From Baylisascaris procyonis (Eukaryota > Nematoda > Chromadorea > Rhabditida > Ascarididae): a stretch of 64,000 nucleotides of DNA. The stretch spans positions 1,116,001 to 1,180,000 of the forward strand of contig JAZARR010000247.1 in assembly GCA_037389465.1 (NCBI GenBank), in the 5' to 3' direction. A program made the translations under genes and the position numbers. Each line of letters opens with the position of its first letter. Position 1 is the first letter of the stretch. Below the pieces are notes generated by a model. It saw only the letters and a program-made list of their open reading frames with translations. It had not been told where the DNA came from and searched no databases. This document shows, one piece after another, positions 1 through 14,100 of the stretch.

Positions 1-1542
1 ATTATGCGAAAGCAATTGCTATTTCTTTCGTTAGCAAAGATTATTGATTTATGCAAGTAAGTTTATGCTTTCATTCCATTCAATCGTTGTTGCTCCTCAT
101 ATGCTGTCGTTGCTCATTCGTCATTATAAATAGATCCATTCAGTTGTTAAGAATTTGGGCGAACGATAAAGTAATAAATTCGTTGCGTTAATTAATCTAA
201 ATCAGGAATATTTGGGGGTATAACCCTAGAGGAAGGAATATTTGAGGGATAACCTGGAAGAGGGAATATTAGAGTTAAACCTGTCCTCTTTGGGAATTCT
301 TTTGATGTTTCTTTCTATTTTTTGTGGATTGATTTTCATTCATCAAACATTTTTTTAGATGTGCATTGCAAATGAAATAGAAAAATGAAAATGTTTGCAC
401 TCAATAGTGCTGAATAACAATTTCGCTTGCTAGTGAACGTGCTATTTCGAATGCATCACTTTTCAGGCTTAGCGATATGTGCAATTGGTGGTTAGCGTGG
501 GGAGGCAAAAGTCGTTTCGTGATCACAAATTCATTGCATTTACCTTCGTTTATGCTCGATTTGATGATAGTTGAAAAGTTTTCTCACCTGTTTCTTACCT
601 GTTCCACTTTTTTGATTAGCGACAGCCGGCTTTCACTTATTGGAATCTTATTTCCAGACAAAGCTCAAGGATGTTATTTACTTTTACTGCTAAAAAATAA
701 ATTTTTTAATGATTATGAAATTGAATTTAATATTTATGGTGTGAAGGATGAATATACCATCTTGCTGAGCCAATTGTTTATTAATTTTTGATTTCAAAGG
801 TTTTTCTAGTGGTTATCATTCCTTAATTGCAATACTAGTAATATTCCTTAATTATAGTATTTGTATTCATCGTGAACCATAGTGAGCATTCTAGATCAAA
901 TCTACTGAGGTAGTGAATTAAAAATGAGTTCCACTCTGAGCTGACAATCGAAAGTGTGCTGATGAAATTCATTGGTGTGAGTGTATATATTTATCGTTTC
1001 GCGTTGCGCGGTCCGTTTAAATTGGGCTCATACCGAACTCCTTCGCTCGATCATACAGAGCCATTACGTCCAAGATTGTCATCACGACCAGGGTGATGAT
1101 AAGTCCCGACCTTCCTTCTAAGCCCTATAGGAGACGGGCATGAACTTACGACTTCTGCACTTAAGCGGAAATTGAAACGATATAAAGAGTTATTTATTCG
1201 TAATGAATGCTTTTTCGTATAGAGTAAAGTAAAGTAAATAGTAAAGGTAGTAAATAATTTTCTACATAGATTGTAATTGCAGATCAAGGAATGCGAGTCA
1301 AGAGCCACCAAGAATACAGACAATCGTGATGAAAAAGAAACGCTCAAATGAATGCTTCGCTGATGCAAAGGTCGATGGATCGAAATCAAAAAGGTTCACT
1401 TTATTTTTGAACTATAAAATTCCGCAAATATCTTCAAGGGGCATAAGTTTTAAGGGACACTTGGTTTGGATATATATTTAACTATAATTTAAACCTTTTT
1501 AGGAAAGAAGAACCACAGGAAGAAAACTTTTCTTGGTCTGGG

Positions 1543-1610
1543 AGGGGGAAGCTGAAGGGGTTAGGAAAGGTGAGGTCATGGGAAGGGAAAGGAAAGAGGG
1601 AGGATTCAGG
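1543..1610 (+). repeat. G-rich purine tract
   Basis: A run of purines with several GGG or GGGG groups separated by short spacers. It is the leftmost of a series of G-rich tracts, mostly on the + strand, through the window. It could form a G-quadruplex on the + strand. There is no coding signal. Confidence 0.6.
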
Positions 1611-1794
1611 ATCATACTGTAGTGTTGATTTTAAAGCTTTATAAAATGTGAAGGTATTTGAAGTTGTGGAAAGAAGCCAAGTGCATATATGTTGATTACA
1701 ATGCGCTTAACTGCACGCAAAAATCGACAAAGCTCATTAATCAACGAAATCTACACAGTGGCATTTAGGAGATTTTTATAGCTGATGAAATGCT

Positions 1795-1905
1795 TTTTTT
1801 GTGTGAACATCTCTCCCTCTCTCATTGTCTCTCTTTCTCTCTCCTACTTTAGAATCTTCTCTCATTTTATTTTTTTTCTCTGTATCTCTCTTTCTCTCTT
1901 TCTCT
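1795..1905 (+). repeat. CT-rich low-complexity tract
   Basis: Imperfect CTCTCT/TTTCTCTC repeats of about 110 bases. Both strands are open here only because of low complexity, so I do not call a gene. Confidence 0.8.
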
Positions 1906-2404
1906 GCTATGCATCTCGTTGGTTTTTGAAAACTGCACTTCGCATTATTTGCGCTGATAAGTTGAGTATATATGTAGTGCATTTTCCAAAAATTTTTGCC
2001 AATCATATCGTCGAGAAATGAAATGAAAGGAAAATAATTTTAAGGGTATAAACATAATGAAGCATTTTATATTGCGATAGAGATTTTAACAATTAAGTAA
2101 GAAAGAGTGAAAATATTCGCAATCTGCTGATTTTGATCTACACTTCTCATAACTATATTGTGGATAAATTTCATTTGCATAAAAAAAATATTTGAATGCG
2201 ATTTGTGATTTCAATTCGACTGTGAATCTCTCTTTGAGTTAAATAGTTGGGATATTATTCAGTAAGATAAATTAATTACTAACGCGAAGAGTAGCACATT
2301 TTAGAAATGATTATATTTTAGTGTATTACTTCAAAAGAAACGAAGGGACCCAGTCAGTTGATATTTAAATTTTTTAGGAAATCATTAATTGAAGCTTTTG
2401 CCTG

Positions 2405-2452
2405 AAGCTCAGGCTCAAGCTCAAGCTAAAACTAAAGCTGAGGATGAAGCTT
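2405..2452 (+). repeat. Degenerate AAGCTC hexamer run
   Basis: Eight consecutive six-base words in register (AAGCTC, AGGCTC, AAGCTC, AAGCTA, AAACTA, AAGCTG, AGGATG, AAGCTT). The words AAGCTC and AAGCTT are the same variants that recur in the telomere-like array starting near 46930, and they are in the same orientation. This may be a small relic of the same hexamer family far from the main array. Confidence 0.6.
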
Positions 2453-2639
2453 GAATGAATCACTTTAATGAATGCTGGTTTCATTTTTTGCTCTTTATTA
2501 CTCTATTATTCCGTCAAGGAGTTTGAAGATGCAAAAAAAAGCAAATTCTAGAATGTGCTCTCATATAGCTCTCTTCATCTGTTAATCTTTCTTTCACTTC
2601 AGTGATATTTTGCAATCCCTTCTAAAACGACTATATGAG

Positions 2640-2800
2640 GTAATCTAGAGCAGTCGATTTTCCTATTACGGTAATAATAGGTAGTATGGTAATATGCCTG
2701 TATCCTAGAGAGGTAATATGGTAATATAGGTAATACGATGAGATATTTGTATCTTAGAGAGAGTATTCGATGTTTTCGATGATGAATCTTAGAGAGGTAA
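2640..2800 (+). repeat. Degenerate TAGAGAGGTAATA-type tandem repeat
   Basis: Three or more imperfect copies of a segment reading roughly TATCCTAGAGAGGTAATA, with diverged copies near 2702, 2751 and 2788. The periodicity is loose (roughly 40-50 bases). No coding potential is evident. Confidence 0.45.
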
Positions 2801-4591
2801 CTAAAGCGCTTAGCGCAACACATTCGATCGACACTTTAGACAAAACAAACTGAACAGAAGCGTTCTTTCTTTTTCTCAGAGCGTTGATGTGAACTCCTCA
2901 AGACATTAGCCCCCCTTAGAGTCGACGTCTATTGAGTGTTTGATGATCGTCGAGGTGACACATAATCGACTTATCGTACTAATGTAGCGTCAGCACTGGA
3001 ATTGTCTTATTGCTACATTAATATACCTGATGTCTACCTATGTGGTAACTAAATAACTCATTTAAATACCTGAATGGAATTGGTCATTCTCTATCGAGTT
3101 TTTTTTTTTAAATTCAATTTTATTTTCTGAAACTTAAAATTGAATCGTCCATTTTTCAATCAGCTATTTTATTTCTATTATTTTGGCGATATTGCCAATA
3201 GAATTCAAGTATCTAGCAAATTGGTGATATAATAAGCGGATATAATCGAGGCAGGCTATTGTATGCTGTTAGATTATTAGCAACATTAGTAACGGTCTCT
3301 TCGTATCGTGTTGACTCGCATCGGAACGCCATTTTCAAAACCAGAATCTGCACTCATCGCCCGGTAAAGAGAATGCACTCAACAGCAATCGTCGACTTGT
3401 TCATTGAGTTCTATAACAAACGCTCTTCGCATATGGTCACCACCACTAGTTATATTCTCTCTCTTCAATAGTCTCTATGCAGCAATGATGTGCCAGGTAT
3501 TACGAATAGGTAGTAATTATCCTTGCTTATACCTATTTTATTTCGCCATCCTCTTCCCTCATTGTTCATGTAACTCTTTTCTATATATTATAATTTTCAC
3601 TCTTAATGCTCGCACTTTCAAACTAATTTCAAAAGCGATTTTATATTTCTTCGTTTTAGTTTTGAGGGGAGCTGGATGGGATTTTTTTTTTGAAAGAAAG
3701 AGAGGGAGAGAGCAACGAGAGATGGTCTCTCCTCTACCTTAAGTCGTAGTATGTCTAGATAGATATCTGTTGTACCTCGTTTGCCAGCTTATGTCATCAA
3801 ATTCTCTATGATATCTGTTTCATATGCTTATATATTTTTGCATACATTTATTTCCTTATAAACTCGTACTTGCAAGATGCAATATTTCAAACGTGTACGT
3901 TGATGTATCTTTCGAAAAGTAGTCATAGGTATAGTTGATTTGTATTTTGATTGCATTGCATTTTGCACTTAAAAGATTCGATTGCATTTTATCACCGCGC
4001 AGAGATTGCATTTTGTATCAGCTAATTTATATTTAGCACCAGTTGCGTTGTGAAAAAATATAGATGGGCATTTTGAAGATTCATAGAAAATGCAACCAGT
4101 TGAAAAATGGATGATTGGCTTATTCGGCATAGTTTACTACTAACTTGCGAAAATATTTCGTTTAATGAGCGGAATGAAAAGCGCATATTGTGCCAGCTCC
4201 TACGCTTGTTATGGTCTCTATGAGCCTTCATTGTTTTGAATATTTCCAACGTCCTAAATAGTAAATTATGAATGATTTCTGTACTCTTGTGCTTTCCTAA
4301 CTATCTCTATTTGTTTCTTTGAATGAAGAAGTTTAATGCATTTATGATTAAATAGAATTTAATATTTCGATTCGATATTACCTTATAGAAATATTTCTAA
4401 ATTTGTCTAATAAATATTAAAATTATTACATTACTTCCGTTTGTAAGTTTAATTATTTTTGCGTGATTTAAATATAGAAAAATAATTTTTTATTCATACT
4501 AGTGAGAACTTTGCACTTGAGCATTTTTCATCGAATAATGAGGCAATAGAAGTTTGTTAGAATCAATTTTTGTGTACTTTACGTTTTTTTC

Positions 4592-4641
4592 GGGGAGAGA
4601 GAGAGGGAGAGAGAGAGGGGGAGAGAGAGAGGGAGAGAGAG
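4592..4641 (+). repeat. (GA)n microsatellite
   Basis: About 50 bases of GAGAGA interrupted by GGG every 10-14 bases. It accounts for the EREGEREGERER stretch in the overlapping frame, which I do not treat as a protein. Confidence 0.9.
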
Positions 4642-5045
4642 CAATCGGCAGAGGGTGTTATTCTTTGCGATGTTCTTTGCACCCTTCTTATTGATGCAGC
4701 GAATACCGATGTACAGAGTGTGTATCACTTTTGTCTTGTTTTTTTTAGCCTTTTTCTCTCCAAGAGTTCTCTTTCTATTGCGAATTATTCTCTCGAAAAA
4801 ATGTGTCAGGAATATTTTTATTCCCTAGAATTGGGAAACTGGCAACTTCCTGATTGACAGCTTTCCCAAAAAAGTTACCCGAGAAATTATTCACTACAAA
4901 AACGCACAATCATTTATTCATAAAACATCATCGTACTAGAATTATGTTCATCTATTATAAATATTTTTTTTCGGGGAAATATTCGATTTATTTCGTAAAA
5001 AAAATTTTTTTTTGGGAAATTATTTTATTGAGAGTATCATTTCAG

Positions 5046-5157
5046 TTGTGGCAGTCAGTCGAGAGCGGAAAAAACGTTGATCATAAACGATCCACAAACG
5101 GCCGCCGTCTCGGCCACAATTTCTTTAGGCCGATCGAAGAAACTCTCTCTGCAAAAG
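5046..5157 (+). CDS. Exon 1 of those found
   Basis: The acceptor is TTTCAG just before 5046 and the donor is AAG|GTATTA. Two frames are open. I chose the one starting at 5047 (CGSQSRAEKTLIIND, ending GRSKKLSLQK) because only it joins the next exon in frame. Base 5046 is the third base of a split codon, so a coding exon must lie upstream. The frame from 5046 itself, which belongs to a longer open frame from 4854, would run into an early stop after splicing. Confidence 0.7.
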
Positions 5158-8100
5158 GTATTACTTATTTTTGGAATTATTACTTTTTACTTGGGAAGTT
5201 GGAAATTTACCGTCGGAATTTTTTTCTGAAAGAGAAAAAAAAGGACTTTAGCTGCTTCTTTGATACTATCAGTCAGCGTATGAAACAATATAGTATTCCA
5301 TACTCGGTAGTATTTTACCACTGGTTAAGCAGCACTGATTAGTTTTACCGAAATTTTATTTACCCACTGCGATGAGGTTTTATTTTGTCTTTTGCTTAGA
5401 CTTAACTTGGGCACTTGATCATTTATGCCGATTTACAAGTTGATCCGCCAAATTCACATAAGGTTATGGATATTAAAAAAACACAAAAATTAACTAAAGT
5501 TTACGAGTGATCGGTTCAGAAGAGGTGACACTTGAAACTTTTTGAAATCAAATTCAACACAAATAGCCTTCATAAATTCCTAATAAATTACGAGAAAAAT
5601 TCATAATAACATTCATTGCGTTAAATCATCTAGTTCATTTTTATAATTCCTCTAAAAAACAGATTCATTATTCCAATATGGGCGATCATAAAAATACATT
5701 ATATCTTTAGATATATTTTTATGCTCGCAATTACTACTGAAATTAGTGGATTAACTTGTAAGCTAGTGTGAATGCATATTTTAATATGAATTAGAGTTAT
5801 GGCGTAGAGAAGGATCTTCCACGAGATAAGCATCTCGTCTAGGTTAAATGGAGATTTCAAAGATAGGAAAGGAATTCATTCAGGTCATATTATTGCATTC
5901 TCTAAGGCAACATTTAATCATATATGAGAATATTCTTACCGAATGTTGTTTTCTTAGCTTAGTGGATAACGCTTTCCCAGAATTTATTGGAATTTCTCGA
6001 GTCTTGCATTAGGTGGTTCCCGTAGAGTTTTTATTGAGCTTAAGTTATGGAATGCCACACTCCCCCCCCCCCCCCCAAACCTAAAGTTCCTAAAATTCTA
6101 GCGAGTTTTCAATAGTAAACGTTGTTATTTTAGGGTGGAAAATGCTCGCGCGCAACGAGCAGTGCAGTAGCAACATTTGCTGCTCCCTCGCAACCAGTCA
6201 CTATACAGAAGCCAATGTTCGCCAACTTTGCGTCTACTTTGAGCACTCGACCTGTCTTGGTCGTTCATCCTGCACAGAAGTCCTTCTCACAAAGTGCCGT
6301 ACATACGTATAAAAAGTTCTCGCTAGGCGAACCAAATCTCAAATTTGCGACAAACTCAGCGATTACGCTAGACAAAACGTCGTCAGATTTGGCCAACAAA
6401 CCGACAGACAAACCAGACTCGCAATCAGACACGTCGACGCTGAATAGCGCAATTTCAAGGTTTGCACATACCTTTCTTAAAACAACTAAAGGGCAATGGT
6501 TCACCTTTCTTCAGTGCTTTATTAGTCCTAATCTTTGTTTACTTCATCCTTATTCTGCATAAAATAAAGCTCATTTTTTGCATTAGATTTTTAGAGTTGT
6601 ATTTTCACTCCAGTGATGATCGGTGTATAGTCGTTATGTTTTGGTGGGCAAATGAAAACAATGGTAGGGACTCATTCGACATCCTGTTTAAGGTGGTCGT
6701 TTTCCTAGCAAGTCTCTTCACTTTTGTCGACTTATTTAACCCTTTCTTATTTAATTTGCTCTTGCTAGTATATATCTCATCGTAGTTTCCTTGTGATTAT
6801 CTCCAACTGTAATTTAAGGGTTTCACGTAGCAGCGACGATTCGAGGGAATCATTGGCAAATAGACTTAGCAGAGGTCTCGTCGATCTTACACAAGGTAGT
6901 AGCGATCGACTACAACGATGGAAAAGTAAATTGCAAACGGGACGGCGACCAAAAGACACAAGCGAACCACCACCTACTATCAGGTCGGTCTTTATATGAT
7001 TGTTTTCTGTGTATATTTTTTGGTCATAAAACATTGTGCTGAAAGATGGCCCATTTTTATATATGAGAGGTTTTGAAGTTCTTCAGCTAGCAATAGATCC
7101 TGACCTTTGAACCTGAAGTTCCTCTATAAGAACTTAAGGGAAATCACTATCCTTAGTGATTCAGAGAGGTTCCCTAGTGATCTCTTATAAGAAACAATAG
7201 CATTGTTTGGACAGGATCTATTGCGTTCTGTATAAGAGCGCTGCATGAGTCGTTCTGTATTCAGCGCACTCTATCCGTTCTGAGTTTATTTCTTTGAGAC
7301 GTCAACTCTCTGTATCAGTTGAAATTATATCATCCATGGACTCTTCTTTAGCATTTCTATGCGAGTGATATTCGTTCCCAACCTGAAATTTTCGAGGAAT
7401 TTAGATGTCATCGGAAAGCTTTTTTTGTCTCTAAACTAATGGTCCATCTTGAAAAAGAAATCCACTCTACGTTACAGTGCAATGCAATTGCAATTGCAAC
7501 TAATTACATGCGCCTCACTTCATATGATCTCTATCGAGATCTCGAAATTATTCTTCATATCGCCATTTGTTTTCAAAATTTGATGCGCTTTAGAATTTCA
7601 CAGTGATTTTTTTGAGGATTTTTTTTTTAATTTACAATTTTTATGTCCACTTTGCTTCTCCTGCTTAGAGATGAAAGGAAATTATTTGAGTGTAATTTTT
7701 ATCTACGATAAATTTTCACGTGATATTTTAGCTTCTAGTGTTTTTTCTTCTTATACATAGTGATTTATTGTTGTCTTCAACTGTAGTCATATGTTATTTC
7801 ATTTTTTCCCCAACAAGCATTTGCGTTTTCTATCGTAATATATTCGAGAATTCGGGAATTTGCGCCTAAGAGTATCGCCGAAAACACATATCGTATTTTT
7901 TAAATAGTTTAATTGTTTGTTTTGATTTTATAGAAATTGATTGCTGTGAAGATTGAAATTAGAATTTTTTTTTGCACTAAATGAACACTGCGACGAGTCA
8001 AGTAGAAACAGAGATCACCACTGTGGAACATTTTTCGTGTAATATTGTGCGCGATATGCGACTCATAGTAGCACAAAATCAAAGATTAGACTTTTATTTC

Positions 8101-11100
8101 AAGTCTAAAAATCATAGTACTTAGGTGATCAGCTAATTGAGCTGTAGATCGTTTCGGATCGAGAAATATGCGGATCGACTTCAATTTGTTAGGGTCACGT
8201 TGAAATGCCAACAAAGGGAATAGCCTATAGAGATAGTTAATGCACATAGGCACATGATGAGTCGGGTATTGCAGCGTGGGTAAAAAAGACGCAAATTTGG
8301 GAATAATAGCTCCCGGGTACCAATTGTTTGATCACTTGCCTTAGGAAAAAGCCAATATTATGCTGTAAAGTGTGATTTTATATTTTATATTTTTATATGA
8401 TTTTTATTTTATATGATTTTTTATTAGTATGTTACGCGTACCATAATTCAAGTTATTATTAGTTTCTAATAAAATCCATATTTTTGGATGAGTCAGTAGG
8501 AATCGGAAGCTTAAATGAAATATTCTATGATGGCTGACTATTCTCACCTCTCAAGGCGACAACCTCAATCACTGGCTCATTTACATGTACTACAACCATT
8601 TTGATCCACATTTGTTTGGCGTAGGGAATAAGGTTGCAATATTTCGGTGCAATATTTGAAATTCTAATCGACAATACGATTACGGATGACCGGTGAAGTG
8701 GTCAGTTCCGGTCGTTAAAAAAAAGATGAGCCCATGTCGGATGGGTTAGGATGAGTGATAGGGCAGCGTGGGAGAATTGTGTTTGGGGCGAGTGAACGTT
8801 TGTTGCTGCGAAGGTGGTGGGCATCGTTTTTGGGTCATCAAGAACGGCTTTCGAAACGTCGAACCCCTTCAAACGACCTTCACCACATCTCTCAGACACA
8901 TTCATTCGTTTCACTGCCTATCGGCGCACATAGACGTCTGTCGACTGCAGGATAGCATTGGATGTTCCTTTGGATTTTAGTGTTTTTCCCATCTCTTTGT
9001 GTCTGTCTCATCTATTAGTTGTAATTCTCAATAGCGCTTTCATTTCGATGATGCTTATTATGCTTGAAAGTTATTTTGCAATTATTTCTATTTTTTTTTT
9101 TTAAATTTGCATCAAAATATTCATTAGACCGTCTCAAATCCTGCAACTTTATGTAAATCTTATTATAATCTAAGGGTGGTTTTCTTTTAATTTTAGCCCA
9201 CTATTACTGGAAGTGATTTTAAATATTCTAAAGGGGAATATGTGTAGCTGATCGTTGAGATTGTTAGATCATATAGCTTTGTTTTATTATAGAAACAAAA
9301 ATCTTCTTTCTTTTTATATAGTTTTGAATATTCACGCTTAAACAAAAGGATTATGAGAGCTCATATCTGTAGGTGCATCTGCGTGTCTATGCATATGTAT
9401 TTATTTGTCTATCTATCTGTATCCACACGGAAATCACTAAAATAAGAGTTAAGAAATTTGTTGGCTATAGTATATATTCTAGTTGATTGCGTTTAGCAAA
9501 ATTGAAATTCATTCATCAATTGCAATTGAAGTTATAGTCATTTAATGAGATGCAAAAATTTCATTGCATTTTGCAATCGTTTCGTTTTGTAACAACGATG
9601 GAATACACAGAAGAACAAAACTTTTTTGGGCGATTCATGTGAGTGATCGGTTCAGTTGCTGGTATTATTATCACTGAACGTTCGATGAAACAGATAAAAA
9701 AAAAACACACTATGCACACAAAGGCTGCTAAAACAGTACTCAGAGGTGCCGTAACATAAATATACGCGAACTGTAAAAGAAAAAATAAGATAAGGGTTGA
9801 TATATATATATATAGAATCTAGACGGTTCCTGAATTATCTCTGCAAAAATGCACGTATCGCGGAACTTGAAGTTTGTGTGAAATTTTGTCGAGAATGCAA
9901 TGTTTTATTTTTTTTTGTTATACTAAATGTTCACTCTCATTGATATTTGTTCTGGTTTCCTACAGTGTCGTTTCTTTATGCCAATATATTTAAACGTTTT
10001 CATTGAGTAAGCTTCATATCCTCCCTAAAGGGAACTAATAATTAAGAAACGTATTTTCGTCTATTTTTTTAAGTGATAATGTGTGATGATTGGATTTATA
10101 TCTTTGAATATTCAAAGAAGTATGCTATTGATGATTAACTCAAAATTTTGTACCTATTTCCTATTTAGATGAATGCTATAGAACATTAAGCTTCGTTGAG
10201 TAAGCTTCCGCATAGCAATATGACCATTTATCTTTGGTCGTTAATAGATGTTGACTGAAAACAATCATCAAATTCAACGCAGAAAATGGATCCTCTTCCA
10301 TGGTCGCTTGCAACCTTTTCAAAATTATTTCATCGTATCGTTGAGCTCATTAAGCAATTTTAAATGCAATGCATCAAGAAATGTTTTCCAGCAAATAACT
10401 AAAGGATATATTTTTCGGCGTAATTCCACACGGCTGTCAGCAATTACTAAATATTGACACAATGATCTAATTCACTTTATTACACATTACCGTTTTATGG
10501 TTTTATTGAAGTTTCGGCTACCTGTGTAAAGATGTCGCTATTCAATTATAACTCTCAATTTAATGTATTACGTCGTCTTTGATGAGCATATTTGAGCTAT
10601 GATATTAATTTGTATGTTTCCGGTTTCAATCCAGTATTCTTTTCATGAGATTTGTTTTTTTTTTTCAGGAATATGCCTGTAATTCATGAACCGTCCGGTC
10701 ATTGTTCAGATGCTGAGGTGGTCCTCAACTGGGCACCAAGTCGCTTCATTCCATTGCAATCGGTAATAATCTTTTTTTAAAGGATTTCTTTGAGAAATGT
10801 TTTCTGTGATGATAATCCTGTCAGTTGATTCCTTGTTGGGAGTAGGGAGGCTGAGTTGAACGAATAGAAGGAAAATTCCTGAATAAATATGGGGACTTTA
10901 TGATGGATGAACTCTTCGTATTCGTTTCTTAACGAATACCGGAAACTTTTATCTCTGTTTTATTAGACCAAATGATATTTAAATGAACATTTTTAAACGT
11001 TTTGAATAGGTTCTACTTGAAATTATAATGCATCTAGCTGTTGTGAGAATATGAGAATGTGAGAAAAATCATAATGTTGAGAAAAAAAAATGTGAGAAAA

Positions 11101-14100
11101 AAACTTTTTTTTTTAGCTAAAAAAAGGCATTATTTTCAATTATATGTGAGCGAAAAGAAACACCCTTTGGTACTTTCCCCACTTAATATTTTAGCTGAAT
11201 CACCTTATTCAGGGTATTTATATTTGCCATCGTCGATCTACTTATCCATACCCTAGCTAAATTTGGACCATTATTTCAGCTTGCAATATTTGACTAGATT
11301 CGTCGAATACAGTTTAGCTAAACAAAGTAGAACCGCTGTAATTGACACCTGTCTGTACGCAGTCGATGATTGCAAACTGTTGCAAAAATTCATCCACATA
11401 TTTAACTAACGTTCTTCCGGTTGGTCGTGCATTTAATTGTTTCATCAATCAATAAACGATAAAATGCACGTATCGGATTTGATGTTAAGCCGTTTTTAAC
11501 AATCGTAATTTATAATAGGGCCTCTATTATTTTATATATGTTTTGTAAGTGTTGTATGTTGATTGCGTTTATTGCAGTCTTCACCGGAAAAATTTGGTAG
11601 CAATACAAATAAGTCGGCGTTCACGGCACAAATTTTAAGGCCGCGTATACTGCATCCGTCGCTTTCGGCGACCGATATTCTTCATCCCACCGACGCGGAT
11701 AAAGAGTTAGTTTTTTTTCATCGATTTCTTCCCTCTTATAATTTTTTTTCGATTTGTGAACTGTCATCCTGGAAATATTTTATTTTTCCCGTATCATCAT
11801 ATCGCATCATTATTAAATGTTCTTTGGCAAGGTAAACGAGAGTCTACATCCCGAAAAATATCACCTTCGAAAGGATCTTCAGGATTCAGGGTTTTATTTA
11901 CCCGGGATTTAGGATTTTATTTATCCAGTGCCATAGGATCTTTAATGCTGAGGGGAGATCTACTTTGTTTGAATCTTAATTTTCCTCATTCTATCTTTCA
12001 TTGCGAGCAGATTTACGCTGCGCGTTTTCTTGCTGCTTTCTTTGTTCTCGACGCTTATACGATACTATAATTGCAAATAGAGCGTCCTACAAATTATGCA
12101 CATATGTTCTGGCATGGATATTTCATTTTCCAGCAAATGCAAAGCGATTTGGAGAAAATATTTCTCCTTGTTATTATGATTGTATTGCCGCAATTTTATT
12201 TAGATCATAAACTGCTTTTGAGCTATTTCCTATCTTCGAGTCTTCCTTTTTTTTTTCTAATATTGCCCCATCTATTAAAGGCAGCAACATAGAGGTGAAA
12301 CTCTCTGCATTATATTTTATCAGGGCGCCGCTCTGATTTCGTTCAATTCGATGTTCTGTTATCACATAAAATGTTTAATGGAAGCAAGCCAAGCGTGTAC
12401 AAGACCTAGATTTATGTTCATTGTGAGAGATTTGTTCGTCATTTCAATGAGTATATTGATATAGACATGCTCAATCAATGCAGAAATAGACTGAAAAAAG
12501 GCGCAAATGTCTAGTTTTAGTATTGATAATTTTTTTCAATACCTCTAAAAGAAACTTGGTGGAATATTTCTTCGACGACAAATGAATACTTTTAATACTT
12601 CGAAGCATTATTAGTTTTCTTTTGAGAGTAAGATTCTCGTTGTTTATTTTCGCAGATTTTGCTCGTTTGTTTTTACATGTTTAATAAAATTGAATAGTAA
12701 ATCGCCTCAATTGATGATAATATTGAGTAATTTAATGGTTTCCGAAGTTTTGAGAAAACATCGTAAATAATTCTGCTACACTCTTATTGTAATTTGATCG
12801 TATGATCTTGAGATATCGATTAGCAGATCAGTATTAGCGGATCAAAGTCATAATGTTGCTGTCGAGAATCGTCTTGTATATTATCATAGAACCTCGTATG
12901 CGCCACTTCTAATATTGCTATGATGAAGGACACTAGGGTTTGTTGACCATTCATTCCACATATTGGCACTTATGTCGTCTTCAGAGATTATCCGTGTCAC
13001 TCCCCTTGCAGATTTGTATTCCATTAATATGCGCTCGGAGGGAAAGAGGGGGGAATGGACTGGTTTGACTTTCTCCAAATTGAAAACAGGGTGATGTGAG
13101 TGCTCGTTCTATTTCGTATTAAATGTAGAGACTATATGCTGCGCAGAAAAAAGTGTATAGGGGAGGACGAGAAAGGGAGGGAGTAGGGGGATGGTGGACT
13201 GGTTTGGCTTTCTCCAAATTGAAAAAAGAGGGTATTGTGAGTGCTCGTTCTATTTCGTATTAAATGTAGAGACTATATGCTAGGCAGGAAAGATGTATAA
13301 GGGGAGGATGGGAGAGGGAGGGGGTAGGAGGTGGTGGACTGGGTGGACTTTCGTCAAATGGGTGATATGAGCGCTCACTCTATTCCTATTAAATGTATGG
13401 ACTATTTGCTAGGCAGGAAATGTGTATAGGGGGAGGATGGGAGAGGGAGGGGGTAGGGGGTGGTGGACTGGGTGGACTTTCGTCAAATTGAAGAGAGGGT
13501 GATGTGAGCGCTCACTCTATTCCTATTAAATGTACGGACCATTTGCTAGGCAGGAAAGATGTATAGGGGAAGGATGGGAGAGGGAGGGGGTAGGGGGTGG
13601 TGGACTGGGTGGACTTTCGTCAAATTGAAGAGAGGGTGATGTGAGCGCTCACTCTATTCCTATTAAATGTACGGACCATTTGCTAGGCAGGAAAGATGTA
13701 TAGGGGAAGGATGGGAGAGGGAGGGGGTAGGGGTAATGGACTGGGTGGACTTTCGTCAAATTGAAGAGAGGGTGATGTGAGCGCTCACTCTATTCCTATT
13801 AAATGTACGGACCATTTGCTAGGCAGGAAAGATGTATAGGGGAAGGATGGGAGAGGGAGGGGGTAGGGGTGGTGGACTGGGTGGACTTTCGTCAAATTGA
13901 AGAGAGGGTGATGTGAGCGCTCACTCTATTCCTATTAAATGTACGGACCATTTGCTAGGCAGGAAAGATGTATAGGGGAAGGATGGGAGAGGGAGGGGGT
14001 AGGGGGTGGTGGACTGGGTGGACTTTCGTCAAATTGAAGAGAGGGTGATGTGAGCGCTCACTCTATTCCTATTAAATGTACGGACCATTTGCTAGGCAGG

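Larger units (their letters stand above)
1..5045. other. Upstream or intronic non-coding DNA, no supported exon
   Basis: This stretch is AT-rich with stop codons in all frames and only short open frames. It lies upstream of the first exon I can support. It is either 5' flank or an intron, because the exon at 5046 begins with the third base of a split codon and so needs an earlier coding exon. It contains a pyrimidine tract, a short AAGCTC hexamer run, degenerate TAGAGAGGTAATA-type repeats near 2640-2800 and a GA microsatellite. A GC-richer island at 3290-3440 has some exon-like texture but no acceptable splice acceptor. Confidence 0.6.
6984..10668 (+). other. Intron, 3,685 bp
   Basis: AT-rich. 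It includes a MITE-like inverted repeat (7084-7230) and a GC-richer patch (8700-8970) with open frames on both strands but no flanking splice signals I trust. It ends in a strong poly-T tract and TTTCAG before 10669. No additional exon supported. Confidence 0.6.

Noticed and set aside
477..791. A 104-codon + strand ORF
   Set aside because: AT-rich, hydrophobic composition typical of chance frames, with no splice signals matching the gene and no domain.
3290..3363. An upstream exon reading RIGTPFSKPESALIAR with donor CCCG|GTAAAG
   Set aside because: The end phase and composition would fit exon 5046-5157, but the only nearby acceptor leaves an in-frame TAA at 3290-3292 and there is no ATG in that frame. 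It remains a weak candidate only.
4854..5342. A 162-codon + strand ORF as a single-exon gene
   Set aside because: It is mostly AT-rich Lys/Phe/Tyr/Ile filler. The exon inside it (5046-5157) reads in a different frame, which is the one that splices correctly to the next exon.
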